DNA of 36,401 nucleotides from Actinomycetes bacterium (GCA_023389745.1 JAEWED010000195.1:1-36401); one strand, 5' to 3'; counted from the first letter of the stretch, positions 22,846-30,800 are shown. Made by a program: numbers and translations. Notes: generated by a model from the sequence alone, not told the origin.

Positions 22846-23994
22846 TCACTCGAGCAGTTCGGGCTGGTGCGGCGCCGGCTGCACCGAGGTCGAGGGGAAG
22901 TCCTCGAGCGGACCGAGCCGCTGGGCGTCCCAGTCCGAGAAGGTGAGCGGCGACCGGGCGTAGGCGAGCAGCAGCCGTGTGAGCGCCACGATCCCGTCGA
23001 GGTGGGTGCGCTCGTGGCCGTGGGTGCCGTCGACGCCGACGCCCACCAGTGCGGCACGGGTCTCTGCACCGGCTTCGAGCGCTGCGGCGGCGTCGGAGCG
23101 GTAGTGGTCGAACACGTCGCGACGGTGCGGGATGTCGGTCCGTCGGCACAGGGCCAGCAGGCGACGGGTCAGGTGGTAGTCGAACGGCCCGCTCGAGTCC
23201 TGCAGCGCGACCGTCACCGTGTCCTCGCGGGATGTCTGCCCCGGGGCGACGACGGCGGTGTCGATCGAGATGAGCTCGGCGACGTCGCCGTCGAGCCCGT
23301 GCGACGCGCCGTGTCCGACCTCTTCGCTGACGGTGATGAGCACGTGCAGCGGCACCTCGAGCTCGTCGCCCTGACCCTCGAGCACGGCGAGCATCTCGAG
23401 CAGGGCGGCGAGCGCCGCCTTGTCGTCGAGGTGACGAGCGACGACGAAGCCGCTCGAGGTGATGGTCGGTTGTGCGTTGAAGGCGACGTGGTCGCCGACG
23501 TGGATGTCGAGCGCGGCGACGTCCTCGGCAGTCTCGACCTGCTCGTCGAGGCGCAGCTCGACGTGGTCCCAGCCGACGCCCTGGGTGTCGATCTCGTCGC
23601 CCCAGCGGTGACCGCTGGCCTTGAGCGGCATGACCGTGCCGGAGTACGTGACGGCGGGGTCGTCGACGAAGAGCGTGACGCGAGCGCCCTCGGCGAACCG
23701 GGCGCTGTGCGTGCCGATCGGGGTGAGCCGCAGGCGTCCGTTCGGCTTGACCTCGCGGACCATCGCCCCGATGGTGTCGGCGTGGGCGACCATCGCACGG
23801 GCCGAGCCCGGCGGGGAGCCGCTCGGCCGGACCGAGATGGCACCACGTCGGGTCAGCTCGGGCGCCAGTCCCAGGTCGACCAGGCGGTCACCGAGCACCT
23901 GGACGACCTCGTCGGTCCGGCCGCTGGGGCTGGGGATGCCCAGGAGCTGGACGAGCACCGCCTGGAGCCGCTCGTTGTCGATGCCGCCCGTCAT
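22846..23994 (-). CDS. M42-family metallopeptidase of the NAGGN osmoprotectant system
   Basis: A 382-residue M42/M18-like di-metal aminopeptidase. Metal and catalytic residues: H71 and D73 in AHADTIG, D190 in RHLDDK, E224-E225 in VSEEVGHG, D245 in SIDTAVV and H331 in HERTHLDG. The phrases EVGHGASHGL and FDHYRSDAAAALEAGAETRAALVGVGVD are as I recall from the NAGGN-associated M42 group. By context it may process or recycle the dipeptide N-acetylglutaminylglutamine amide; its exact reaction is not known. Its ATG overlaps the stop of ngg by ATGA. It is the third gene of the operon. Confidence 0.85.
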   Translation of the reverse strand: MTGGIDNERLQAVLVQLLGIPSPSGRTDEVVQVLGDRLVDLGLAPELTRRGAISVRPSGSPPGSARAMVAHADTIGAMVREVKPNGRLRLTPIGTHSARFAEGARVTLFVDDPAVTYSGTVMPLKASGHRWGDEIDTQGVGWDHVELRLDEQVETAEDVAALDIHVGDHVAFNAQPTITSSGFVVARHLDDKAALAALLEMLAVLEGQGDELEVPLHVLITVSEEVGHGASHGLDGDVAELISIDTAVVAPGQTSREDTVTVALQDSSGPFDYHLTRRLLALCRRTDIPHRRDVFDHYRSDAAAALEAGAETRAALVGVGVDGTHGHERTHLDGIVALTRLLLAYARSPLTFSDWDAQRLGPLEDFPSTSVQPAPHQPELLE

Positions 23995-25727
23995 GAGCGC
24001 CGTCGCAGGGTGGGGAACAGCAGGTCGACGAACGCCTCGGCGGTCGGCTGCGGTTCGTGGTTGGCCAGGCCGGGGCGTTCGTTCGCCTCGATCATCACGT
24101 ACTCCGATCCCCGGACGTCGGGGACCAGCAGGTCGATCCCGGTGACGGGGATGTCGAGCGCTCGAGAGGCGACGACGGCCGCGTCGGCCAGCGACGGGTG
24201 CAGCTCGTCGGTCACGTCGTGGATCGTGCCGCCGGTGTGCAGGTTCGCGGTGCCCCGGACCTCGATGCGAGCGCCTTCGCCGGGCACGGAGTCGAGGTCG
24301 AGGCCCTGGTCCCGCAGGACCGCAGCGGTCACGTCGTCGACCGGGATGGTCGACTCGCCGCCGGTGGCGGCGGCCCGACGTCGGCTCTGCGCGGCGATGA
24401 GCTCCTCGACGGTGTGGCGTGCGTCGCCGACGACCGCTGCCGGTCGCCGCACCGCGGCCGCGACCACCCGGTGGTCGATCACGACGATGCGCAGGTCGTC
24501 GCCGGCGCAGCGCTCCTCGATGAGCACCCGATCGCAGACCTGTTGCGCACGCTGCACCGCCGCGCCCAGCTCGTCGGGATCGTCGACCCCCACGGTGATG
24601 CCGGCGCCCTGCTCGCCACGGGCGGGCTTCACCACGACCGGACCCAGGCGCTCCAACGTCTCGAGGTCGGTGTCGTCACCGGTCGCGAGCGCCCCATCGG
24701 GAACGCGGAGCCCCGCGTCGGCGAGGATGCGGCGGGTGACGACCTTGTCGTCGCAGCGGCTCATCGCGATCGCCGAGGTCAGCTCCGAGAGGGATTCGCG
24801 GGTGACGATGCTGCGACCGCCGAAGGTGAGTCGCAGCTCGCCCCACGCGGCGTCGAGCACCTCGACCTCGACGCCGCGGCGCAGCGCCTCGTCCGCGATG
24901 ATCCGGGCGTACGGGTTCAGCTCGTCGAGGCCCGACACACCCTCGGGCACGAACAGCGGCTCGTTGATCGGGTTCTTGCGCTTGATGCAGTACACCGGCA
25001 CCCGTCGGAAGCCGAGCTTCTCGTAGAGCCGGATGGCCGGCAGGTTGTCGTGCAGCACCGAGAGGTCGAGCGAGCGTCGCCCGAGCGCCACGAAGTGCTC
25101 GGCGAGCCCGCGGGCCAGGGCCTCGCCGACGCCGGGTCGCGACGAGTTCGGGTCGACCGCCAGGCACCACAGGCTCGTGCCGCCCTCGGGATCGTCGAAG
25201 GCCTCGACATGGTCGACGCCCATCACCGAGCCGATCACGTCGCCCGACGCGGCGTCCTCGGCGACCAGGTACACGAACGCAGCGCTCCGCTGGTTCTCGA
25301 CGATGCGGTCGTCGGTCGCGGTGACCATCGAGTTGAGCAGGTACAGGTGGTCCACCGCTCGCGCGTCGTCGAGCCCTTCGAGCGGTCGCACGATCACCCC
25401 GCCGATCCGGCGGCGACGCGGCCGGTACCCGTCGAGCTCGAGCCGGTACGTGTGCGACGGGTCGATGAACAGCTCGTTGGGGGCGTGGCCGACCACCACG
25501 TGAGGGTCGCTCGCGTACAGGCAGATGTCGCGGCTGCCGGGCTGCTCGGCGCGCAGCGCGTTCGCGACCGACTCGGAGTCGGGGAACGTCTGACCGAACA
25601 CCAGCCGACCCCACCCGCAGTCGAGCGTCGCCGCTTCACGGCAGCGACCGGTGATCGACGGGGTGAGCTCGCTCCAGACCTCGTGGCGCGCCTCGCCCGG
25701 CGGCTGCTCGACGGAGGAGCGCGTCAC
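23991..25727 (-). CDS. ngg: N-acetylglutaminylglutamine synthetase (GNAT/ATP-grasp fusion)
   Basis: A 578-residue fusion. An N-terminal GNAT domain (about 105-270) shows SLWCLAVDPNSSRPGVGEALARGLAEHFVALG for acetyl-CoA binding and LPAIRLYEKLGFRRVPVYCIKRKNPIN. A C-terminal ATP-grasp domain (about 320-575) has VVVKPARGEQGAGITVGV, RVLIEERCAGDDLRIVVID and a metal-binding end, VTGIDLLVPDVRGSEYVMIEANERPGLANHEP. Together they acetylate and ligate two glutamines to N-acetylglutaminylglutamine, as for Ngg of Pseudomonas and Sinorhizobium. The GTG start at 25727 overlaps the asnO stop as GTGA; an upstream extension to 25772 would only run into asnO. Confidence 0.88.
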   Translation of the reverse strand: MTRSSVEQPPGEARHEVWSELTPSITGRCREAATLDCGWGRLVFGQTFPDSESVANALRAEQPGSRDICLYASDPHVVVGHAPNELFIDPSHTYRLELDGYRPRRRRIGGVIVRPLEGLDDARAVDHLYLLNSMVTATDDRIVENQRSAAFVYLVAEDAASGDVIGSVMGVDHVEAFDDPEGGTSLWCLAVDPNSSRPGVGEALARGLAEHFVALGRRSLDLSVLHDNLPAIRLYEKLGFRRVPVYCIKRKNPINEPLFVPEGVSGLDELNPYARIIADEALRRGVEVEVLDAAWGELRLTFGGRSIVTRESLSELTSAIAMSRCDDKVVTRRILADAGLRVPDGALATGDDTDLETLERLGPVVVKPARGEQGAGITVGVDDPDELGAAVQRAQQVCDRVLIEERCAGDDLRIVVIDHRVVAAAVRRPAAVVGDARHTVEELIAAQSRRRAAATGGESTIPVDDVTAAVLRDQGLDLDSVPGEGARIEVRGTANLHTGGTIHDVTDELHPSLADAAVVASRALDIPVTGIDLLVPDVRGSEYVMIEANERPGLANHEPQPTAEAFVDLLFPTLRRRS

Positions 25728-27526
25728 AGGCCGTGCTCCTGGAGCCAGAGCTCGAGCAACGCCATCTGCCACAGCGAGTTCCCCTGGAGCGGCGTGATCG
25801 ACCCGTTCGGGTCGTCGAGGTGCGCTTCGATCGCCTCGGCGCGGAACAGCCCGCGCTCCTTCGATGCCGGTGAGCGCAGCACGTCGGCGACCATGTCGAG
25901 CACCGGTCCCTCGAGGTGGCTCAACGCAGGGACCGGGAAGTACCCCTTGGGTCGGTCGACCACCTCGGTCGGCAGGATCGTCCGGGCGGCCTCCTTGAGC
26001 ACGCCCTTGCCACCGTGGGCCAGCTTCAGCTCGGCGGGCACGGCGGCGGCGAGCTCGACGAGCTCGTGGTCGAGGAACGGGACGCGGGCCTCGAGGCCGT
26101 GCGACATCGTCATGTTGTCGACCCGCTTCACGGGGTCCTCGACCAGCATCACCTGGGTGTCGATCCGCAGCGCGCGGTCGATCGTCGTGGTGGCGCCGGT
26201 CCGGCCGAAGTGCTCGCGCACCAGCTCACGGGTGACGTCGTCCTCGACGAGGTGCTCGGGCAGGACCATCGCCGCCATCGCCGCGTGCGTGCGGTCGAAG
26301 AACACCTGCGCGTACGAGTCCACTGCGGCGTCGAGCGGCTGGGCGGCGCCGTCGCCGAGCGCGGCGAGCGGCGGGTACCAGCGGTAGCCGCCGAACACCT
26401 CGTCCGCGCCTTGGCCGGACTGCACGACCTTGACGTGGCGGGCCACCTGCGCGCTGAGCAGGTGGAACGCGACGACGTCGTGGCTCACCATCGGCTCGCT
26501 CATCGCGCCGATCGCCGCGGCCAACGCGTCGGGCAGGTCGACCGACGGGATCCGGATCTGGTGGTGGTCGGTGCCGAACGTGCTGGCGACGACGTCGGAA
26601 TAGCGGAACTCGTCGCCGTCGATCGAGCCGTGCGACTCGAAGCCGATGCTGAACGTCTGCAGGCCGGTCTGTCCGGACTCGGCCAGCAAGGCGGTGATGA
26701 GGCTCGAGTCGAGGCCGCCGGAGAGCAGCACACCGACGGGCACGTCGGCGACCTGGCGTCGTTCGACCGCGACGCGCAGGGCGCCGAGCACCGCATCGGT
26801 CCACTCCGCGGCCGACCGGTCGGCCGCGCCGCCGACGCGGCGGTCGAAGTCGAGGTCCCAGTAGCGACGCTCGGTCCGCGTGCCGTCGGCACGGATGCGC
26901 AGGATGGTCGCCGGCGGCACCTTGTGGACCTCGGCGAGGATCGTGCGGGGTGCCGGCACCACCGAGTGCAGCGACAGGTAGTGGTGCAGCGCGACGGGGT
27001 CGATGCGCGACGACACGCCGCCGCCGGCGAGCAGCGCGGGCAGGGTCGAGGCGAACCGCAGCGTGGCGTCGGACTCGTGCACGTACAGCGGCTTGATGCC
27101 GAGGCGGTCGCGGATGAGCACGACCTCGTCCGAACGACCGTCGACGATGGCGATCGCGAACATGCCGTGCAGGTGGTGGACCATGTCCTCGCCCCAGGTC
27201 CGCCAGGCCTTCAGCAGCACCTCGGTGTCACCGTGGGAGACGAAGCGATGTCCCTCGGCGGACAGCTCGTCGCGCAGCTGCCGGTAGTTGTAGATGCAGC
27301 CGTTGAACACGATCGTGAGGCCGAGGTCGTCGTCGACCATCGGCTGGGCCGCGGCGTCGGAGAGGTCGATGACCTTGAGGCGTCGGTGGCCGAGGGCCAC
27401 CCTCCCGTCGGTCCAGAGGCCTTCGCCGTCGGGGCCCCGAGGTGCGAGCGCGTCGCTCATGCGAGCGACTGCCTCGACGTCGGGCGTACGTCCGGGTGCG
27501 GCGATCTCGCCGGCAATACCGCACAT
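25724..27526 (-). CDS. asnO: N-acetylglutaminylglutamine amidotransferase (asparagine synthetase-like)
   Basis: A 600-residue class II amidotransferase. The N-terminal nucleophile Cys2 (MCGIAGE) and glutaminase residues (NGCIYNYRQLRDEL, SHGDTEVLLKAW) are present. The synthetase domain has the PP-loop LLSGGLDSSLITALL (267-281), SGQGADEVFGGYRWYP and EARVPFLDHELVELAAAVPAELK. In the NAGGN pathway it amidates N-acetylglutaminylglutamine to the final osmoprotectant. Identification as AsnO rather than a true asparagine synthetase rests on its coupling to ngg and the M42 peptidase. It leads the operon; no clear promoter was found between 27527 and 27640, but a palindrome lies about 170 nt upstream. 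Confidence 0.88.
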   Translation of the reverse strand: MCGIAGEIAAPGRTPDVEAVARMSDALAPRGPDGEGLWTDGRVALGHRRLKVIDLSDAAAQPMVDDDLGLTIVFNGCIYNYRQLRDELSAEGHRFVSHGDTEVLLKAWRTWGEDMVHHLHGMFAIAIVDGRSDEVVLIRDRLGIKPLYVHESDATLRFASTLPALLAGGGVSSRIDPVALHHYLSLHSVVPAPRTILAEVHKVPPATILRIRADGTRTERRYWDLDFDRRVGGAADRSAAEWTDAVLGALRVAVERRQVADVPVGVLLSGGLDSSLITALLAESGQTGLQTFSIGFESHGSIDGDEFRYSDVVASTFGTDHHQIRIPSVDLPDALAAAIGAMSEPMVSHDVVAFHLLSAQVARHVKVVQSGQGADEVFGGYRWYPPLAALGDGAAQPLDAAVDSYAQVFFDRTHAAMAAMVLPEHLVEDDVTRELVREHFGRTGATTTIDRALRIDTQVMLVEDPVKRVDNMTMSHGLEARVPFLDHELVELAAAVPAELKLAHGGKGVLKEAARTILPTEVVDRPKGYFPVPALSHLEGPVLDMVADVLRSPASKERGLFRAEAIEAHLDDPNGSITPLQGNSLWQMALLELWLQEHGL

Positions 27527-27602
27527 GTGGGATCACATCCTTGAGGGGCGCGTGCCGCCGGAGTACCCCGCCGGCGGAGCCACCGAAACGCCGTGCGGCA
27601 TC

Positions 27603-27648
27603 GGTCACCCGTCCTGGGAGACAGGGGTCACCCGTCCCGGGAGGCAGG
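27603..27648. repeat. 23-bp tandem repeat upstream of asnO
   Basis: Two adjacent copies (27603-27625 and 27626-27648), each opening GGTCACCCGTC and ending CAGG, with two mismatches between them. They lie 77-122 nt upstream of the asnO ATG, within its likely leader. Confidence 0.8.
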
Positions 27649-27694
27649 GGCCCGACCCGGCTGACCCTGCTCGGAGTGAACGTGTCCCAAGCTT

Positions 27695-27718
27695 GGATGT
27701 AAAGAATGCTTTACATCC
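27695..27718. promoter_or_regulatory. perfect 10+4+10 palindrome
   Basis: GGATGTAAAG (27695-27704) and CTTTACATCC (27709-27718) are exact reverse complements around AATG. It has the size and symmetry of a dimeric repressor site and overlaps the -35 element of a rightward promoter-like sequence. No regulator gene is adjacent, and I do not recognise the motif. Confidence 0.65.
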
Positions 27719-27738
27719 GATCGGACCCGTTCTACAGT
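27710..27738 (+). promoter_or_regulatory. sigma-70-like promoter pointing right, with no gene downstream
   Basis: TTTACA (27710-27715), exactly 17 nt, then TACAGT (27733-27738). The -35 matches 5/6 and the -10 4/6 of the consensus, and the -35 is inside the right arm of the palindrome. Transcription would run into the 3' end of the convergent HTH-citrate synthase gene. Either it makes an RNA or the match is chance. Confidence 0.35.
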
Positions 27739-27923
27739 CATCGACGAGTCGGGAGGGAGTTCGGCGGCCACCGCGATGTGGTCTGGCGGTCATCGTCGCA
27801 GCCGCCGAGCTCCTCCTGGGTCACCGCCCGCCTCCGGACGTCGACGACGCCGATCCGGTTCGTCGGCACCACATGTCGCGCCGGGCGGGCGAGGGGGTCG
27901 CCTCTCCCGCCCGGCCGTGACAT
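27738..27923 (-). CDS. possible small protein (61 codons), weak
   Basis: The minus-strand ATG at 27923 has GGTGG about 3 nt upstream and lies 60 nt after the citrate-synthase stop. The frame is almost entirely G/C at third positions and contains HVVPTNRIGVVDVRRRAVTQEE, but it is Arg/Pro-rich and matches nothing I know. Its stop (27738-27740) abuts the rightward promoter-like sequence. It may be a small downstream gene or merely an open frame in GC-rich DNA. Confidence 0.2.
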   Translation of the reverse strand: MSRPGGRGDPLARPARHVVPTNRIGVVDVRRRAVTQEELGGCDDDRQTTSRWPPNSLPTRR

Positions 27924-27982
27924 CTCCCACCAGGACCGCCCGGGCTGTGTTGCCGCCGGGCGGTGTCGCGCTGGGGCCGGCC

Positions 27983-29269
27983 TCAGGCCGACTCGGTGGC
28001 GTGGATCGCCCTCGCGCGGAACCGCAGCGGCCGTTCGTCGAGCTCCTCGAGGTAGTGCGCGACCCAGCCGGCGACCCGCGCGATCGAGAACAGCGCCGGC
28101 ATCGCCCCGGGCGGCGCGCCGATCGCGCTCGCCAACGCGGCGAGTGCGAAGTCGATGTTCGCCGGAGGCAGCCCCTGCCGCGCGGCGGTGTCGACCAGCC
28201 GCTGCACGAGCGCCCGGTGCTCGTCGTCGCCCAGACCGGCCACGATCCCCAGCAGACAGGTCGCCCGAGGATCCCCGTCGGGGTAGGCGCCGTGGCCGAA
28301 GCCGGGGACGTAGCCCCACCGACGCAGCGCGTCACCCATCGCGACCTCGGCGCCGTCGGATCCCGCGGCACCGAGCAGCTCGAGTGCGACGTCGCTCGCC
28401 GCGGAGTGCAGCGTGCCGGCGCTGGTCCCCAACCCGGAGAGCACCGCGTCGTAGACGTCGGCCCGGGTCGACGCCGCGACCCGGACGGCCAGGGTCGAGG
28501 TGGCGAGCTCGTGGTCCGCGAGCAGCACCATCGTCGCGTTGACCGCCGAGACCACCTCGGCCGGGTCGTGGTCGCCGTCACGGGGGGCGCGGTCACGGGT
28601 GCTGGCGGGCGAGAGGGCCGCGGCGAAGCGACCGGCGAGCGATCCGCGCACACGGGTGCCGTCCGCGAGGACCAGGTCCCGCGCCTCGGGGCCGTCGCCG
28701 CCGGCCGGCGTCGCCATCGCCGCGACGAGGGTGGCCACGAGGGTGCGTGCCGCCCGAGCCACCGCCGTGGGCCGCAGGTCGGCACGGAAGGGGTCCTCGG
28801 CGCCGGACATGACCGTCGCCCACGGAAGGCGATCCCGTGCCCGGAGGTGTGCGGGCACCTCGAGCGGGCGCGGCGACCAGTCGTCGGCGGCTCCCTCGGC
28901 AGGCTCGACGCGCTCGTCGGCGGTGCCGGCGATGCCGGCGGTGCCGGCGACGTTCCCCCAGAGCAGGTCCGCCACCCGCTCGAACGGTTCGCTCCGGGCC
29001 AGTTCGGTCGCCGGGCGTCCTCGGTAGACCGGGCCCCGGTCGTCCAGCAGCGTGATGGAGGTCGTGACGACGGCGAGGCGGCTCTCGACGCGGCGCCCGC
29101 CACGCGATCGACCGGCGATTCGCTCCACGTCCTCGACGGCGAACAGGCTGCGTCGGGACGCTGGGTCCGGGTGGGACTCGAGCAGCCCGCGGCTCACGTA
29201 GACGTAGAGCGTCGTGACCTTGACGCCCAGCCGGCTCGCCGCCTCCTCGCTCGTCATCATCCGCCCCAT
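27983..29269 (-). CDS. citrate synthase-family protein with N-terminal MerR-like HTH
   Basis: A 428-residue fusion. Residues 5-52 form an excisionase/MerR-type HTH (MTSEEAASRLGVKVTTLYVYVSRGLLESHPDP). The rest is a citrate-synthase fold retaining the three catalytic residues: His in GTLHSAASD, His in PGFGHGAYPDGDPRA and Asp in ANIDFALAAL. Such fusions are known in Actinobacteria, often next to a second citrate synthase as here, and are annotated only as citrate synthase-like. The HTH raises the possibility that substrate binding controls DNA binding. The ATG at 29269 (GGGAGG upstream) is preferred over an ATG at 29299. The stop sits in a dyad, CGGCCT-C-AGGCCG (27978-27990). Confidence 0.82.
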   Translation of the reverse strand: MGRMMTSEEAASRLGVKVTTLYVYVSRGLLESHPDPASRRSLFAVEDVERIAGRSRGGRRVESRLAVVTTSITLLDDRGPVYRGRPATELARSEPFERVADLLWGNVAGTAGIAGTADERVEPAEGAADDWSPRPLEVPAHLRARDRLPWATVMSGAEDPFRADLRPTAVARAARTLVATLVAAMATPAGGDGPEARDLVLADGTRVRGSLAGRFAAALSPASTRDRAPRDGDHDPAEVVSAVNATMVLLADHELATSTLAVRVAASTRADVYDAVLSGLGTSAGTLHSAASDVALELLGAAGSDGAEVAMGDALRRWGYVPGFGHGAYPDGDPRATCLLGIVAGLGDDEHRALVQRLVDTAARQGLPPANIDFALAALASAIGAPPGAMPALFSIARVAGWVAHYLEELDERPLRFRARAIHATESA

Positions 29270-29335
29270 CCGGCCTCCCGTGCTGCACGACGCCGGCACA
29301 TCGTCGCACGTCGAGCGGCGCGGATCCCGGTCACA

Positions 29336-29370
29336 TTGACACGATCAACATATACATGATCAACGTTTAC
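29336..29370. promoter_or_regulatory. AT-rich direct repeat between the divergent citrate synthases
   Basis: ACGATCAACATATAC (29341-29355) and ATGATCAACGTTTAC (29356-29370) are adjacent 15-bp units with 11 identities, sharing GATCAAC. TTGACA (29336-29341) precedes them. This is the most AT-rich stretch in several kilobases and lies between two divergent genes 187 nt apart, one of which encodes an HTH. It is a good candidate for the shared promoter/operator. Confidence 0.45.
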
Positions 29371-29456
29371 TCAGCGAGTGGTGCTCCGTACGATCGAGTG
29401 GTGAGAGCACACCTACGGGCCCGAGGGTCGGGCCGACGTCGATGACGAGGAGACGC

Positions 29457-30662
29457 ATGCGAGACGCAGCGGCCAGCAACACAACCGCCAGCAACACAAC
29501 CGCCAGCAACACAGCAGCGGGCACCACTGGGGCCACGAACACTCGAGCGGGACTCGACGGTGTCGTCGTGGCCGGCACCGAGGTCGGTGACGTCCGAGGG
29601 CGAGAGGGCTACTACCACTACCGCCAGTACTCGGCGGTCGAGCTCGCCGACCGGCGCAGCTTCGAGGAGGTCTGGTACCTGATGGTCCACGGCGAGCTGC
29701 CCGACGCCGCCGCATCGGCCGAGTTCGGCCGCCGGGTCGCCGCGCTGCGCGAGCTGCCGGCGGGCCTCGATGCCACCGTCGAGCTCGCCGCCCGGCACGG
29801 CGACATGCTCGCCGCCCTGCGGACCGTCGTGTCCGACCTCGGCGTCCGCGAAGGGTGGGCGCCGACCCACGACATCGACGTGGACGAGGTCCGCCACCAG
29901 ACCCTGGTGCTGGGCGCGGTCGTCCCGACGATCCTCGCCGCGGCCCACCGGATCCACTCTGGCCTCGAGCCGATCGCCCCCCGGGCCGACCTCGGCCATG
30001 CCGCCAACTACCTCTGGATGCTCACCGGCAGCCTGCCGACACCCGAGGTGGCCCGTGCGGTCGAGCAGTACCTGATCCTGACCATCGACCACGGCTTCAA
30101 CGCGTCGACCTTCACCGCGCGGGTGATCACCTCGACCGGCGCCGACGTGGCCGCGGCGATCTGCGGGGCGATCGGCGCGCTGTCGGGGCCGCTGCACGGC
30201 GGCGCACCGAGCCGGGCGCTCGACATGCTCGACGCCATCGGGTCGCCGGAGCACACCGGGGACTGGGTCCGTGCCGCCGTCGAGTCGGGTGACCGGATCA
30301 TGGGGTTCGGCCATCGGGTCTACAAGACCGACGACCCGCGCTCGGTGTTCCTGCGCGACGTGGCTCGCCGTCTCGGCGGGGCGCAGGTCGAGTTCGCGAC
30401 GCAGGTCGAGGGCACCGTGGTCGACGTGCTCGCCGAGCTGAAGCCGGGGCGCGAGCTCTACACGAACGTCGAGTTCTACGCCGGCGTGGTCATGAACAGC
30501 TGCGGCATCCCTCGTGAGATGTTCACACCGACGTTCGCCGCAGGCCGTGTGATCGGCTGGGCCGCCCACGTGCTGGAGCAGGCGTCGTCGAACCGGATCA
30601 TCCGGCCCTCGGCGGTCTACACCGGCACTCCGCCGCCGGTCGAGGTGCCCCTCCCCGCGTGA
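29457..30662 (+). CDS. citrate synthase 2 (CitA-like)
   Basis: A 401-residue type II-like citrate synthase condensing acetyl-CoA and oxaloacetate, or a related acyl-CoA. Catalytic His are H247 (GPLHGGAPSRA) and H286 (GFGHRVYKTDDPR). The third catalytic position, Asp in most citrate synthases (NVDF), is Glu here: E339 in YTNVEFYAGVV. As I recall, the mycobacterial CitA branch also has NVEF, so this may be a subfamily trait. The N-terminal 30 residues are a repetitive ASNTT stretch. The ATG at 29457 has GAGGAG 6 nt upstream; an ATG at 29442 precedes that site. It is divergent from the HTH-citrate synthase, as in other Actinobacteria. Confidence 0.88.
   Translation: MRDAAASNTTASNTTASNTAAGTTGATNTRAGLDGVVVAGTEVGDVRGREGYYHYRQYSAVELADRRSFEEVWYLMVHGELPDAAASAEFGRRVAALRELPAGLDATVELAARHGDMLAALRTVVSDLGVREGWAPTHDIDVDEVRHQTLVLGAVVPTILAAAHRIHSGLEPIAPRADLGHAANYLWMLTGSLPTPEVARAVEQYLILTIDHGFNASTFTARVITSTGADVAAAICGAIGALSGPLHGGAPSRALDMLDAIGSPEHTGDWVRAAVESGDRIMGFGHRVYKTDDPRSVFLRDVARRLGGAQVEFATQVEGTVVDVLAELKPGRELYTNVEFYAGVVMNSCGIPREMFTPTFAAGRVIGWAAHVLEQASSNRIIRPSAVYTGTPPPVEVPLPA
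29472..29516 (+). repeat. 15-bp tandem repeat at the start of the citrate synthase gene
   Basis: Two identical units GCCAGCAACACAACC (29472-29486, 29487-29501) and a third diverged in its last bases (29502-29516). They code ASNTT-ASNTT-ASNTA in frame. They lie in the non-conserved N-terminal tail, so copy-number change would not disturb the enzyme. Confidence 0.9.
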
Positions 30663-30694
30663 GCCCCTCCCCGCGTGAGCCCCTCCCCGCGTGA
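30647..30694 (+). repeat. perfect 16-bp x3 repeat containing the citrate synthase stop
   Basis: GCCCCTCCCCGCGTGA occurs three times without a mismatch (30647-30662, 30663-30678, 30679-30694). The gene's TGA is the end of copy 1. Because 16 is not a multiple of 3, each copy's TGA is in a different frame, so together they close all three plus frames. Confidence 0.95.
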
Positions 30695-30800
30695 GGCCGT
30701 CTGAGGGCACCAACTGAGCGGTGCGGGGGAGTGTCAGTGGCCCGACCTAGCGTGTCGGAACCGGCGATCGCCGGTCCGACGACCCTCGACGGGAGCACGC

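Larger units (their letters stand above)
27527..27982. other. 456-nt intergenic region between asnO and the HTH-citrate synthase
   Basis: No convincing protein-coding gene. It holds, from left to right, a GCCGCCGG/CCGGCGG inverted repeat (about 27552-27576), a 23-bp tandem repeat, a 24-bp palindrome overlapping a rightward promoter-like sequence, and one weak minus-strand open frame of 61 codons. The base composition from 27690 to 27740 is distinctly less GC-rich than its surroundings. Confidence 0.6.

Noticed and set aside
27776..29359. A 527-codon plus-strand frame downstream of the orphan promoter
   Set aside because: It is antisense to the HTH-citrate synthase and has no recognisable domain, and its ATG is about 17 nt from the nearest ribosome-binding-like sequence.
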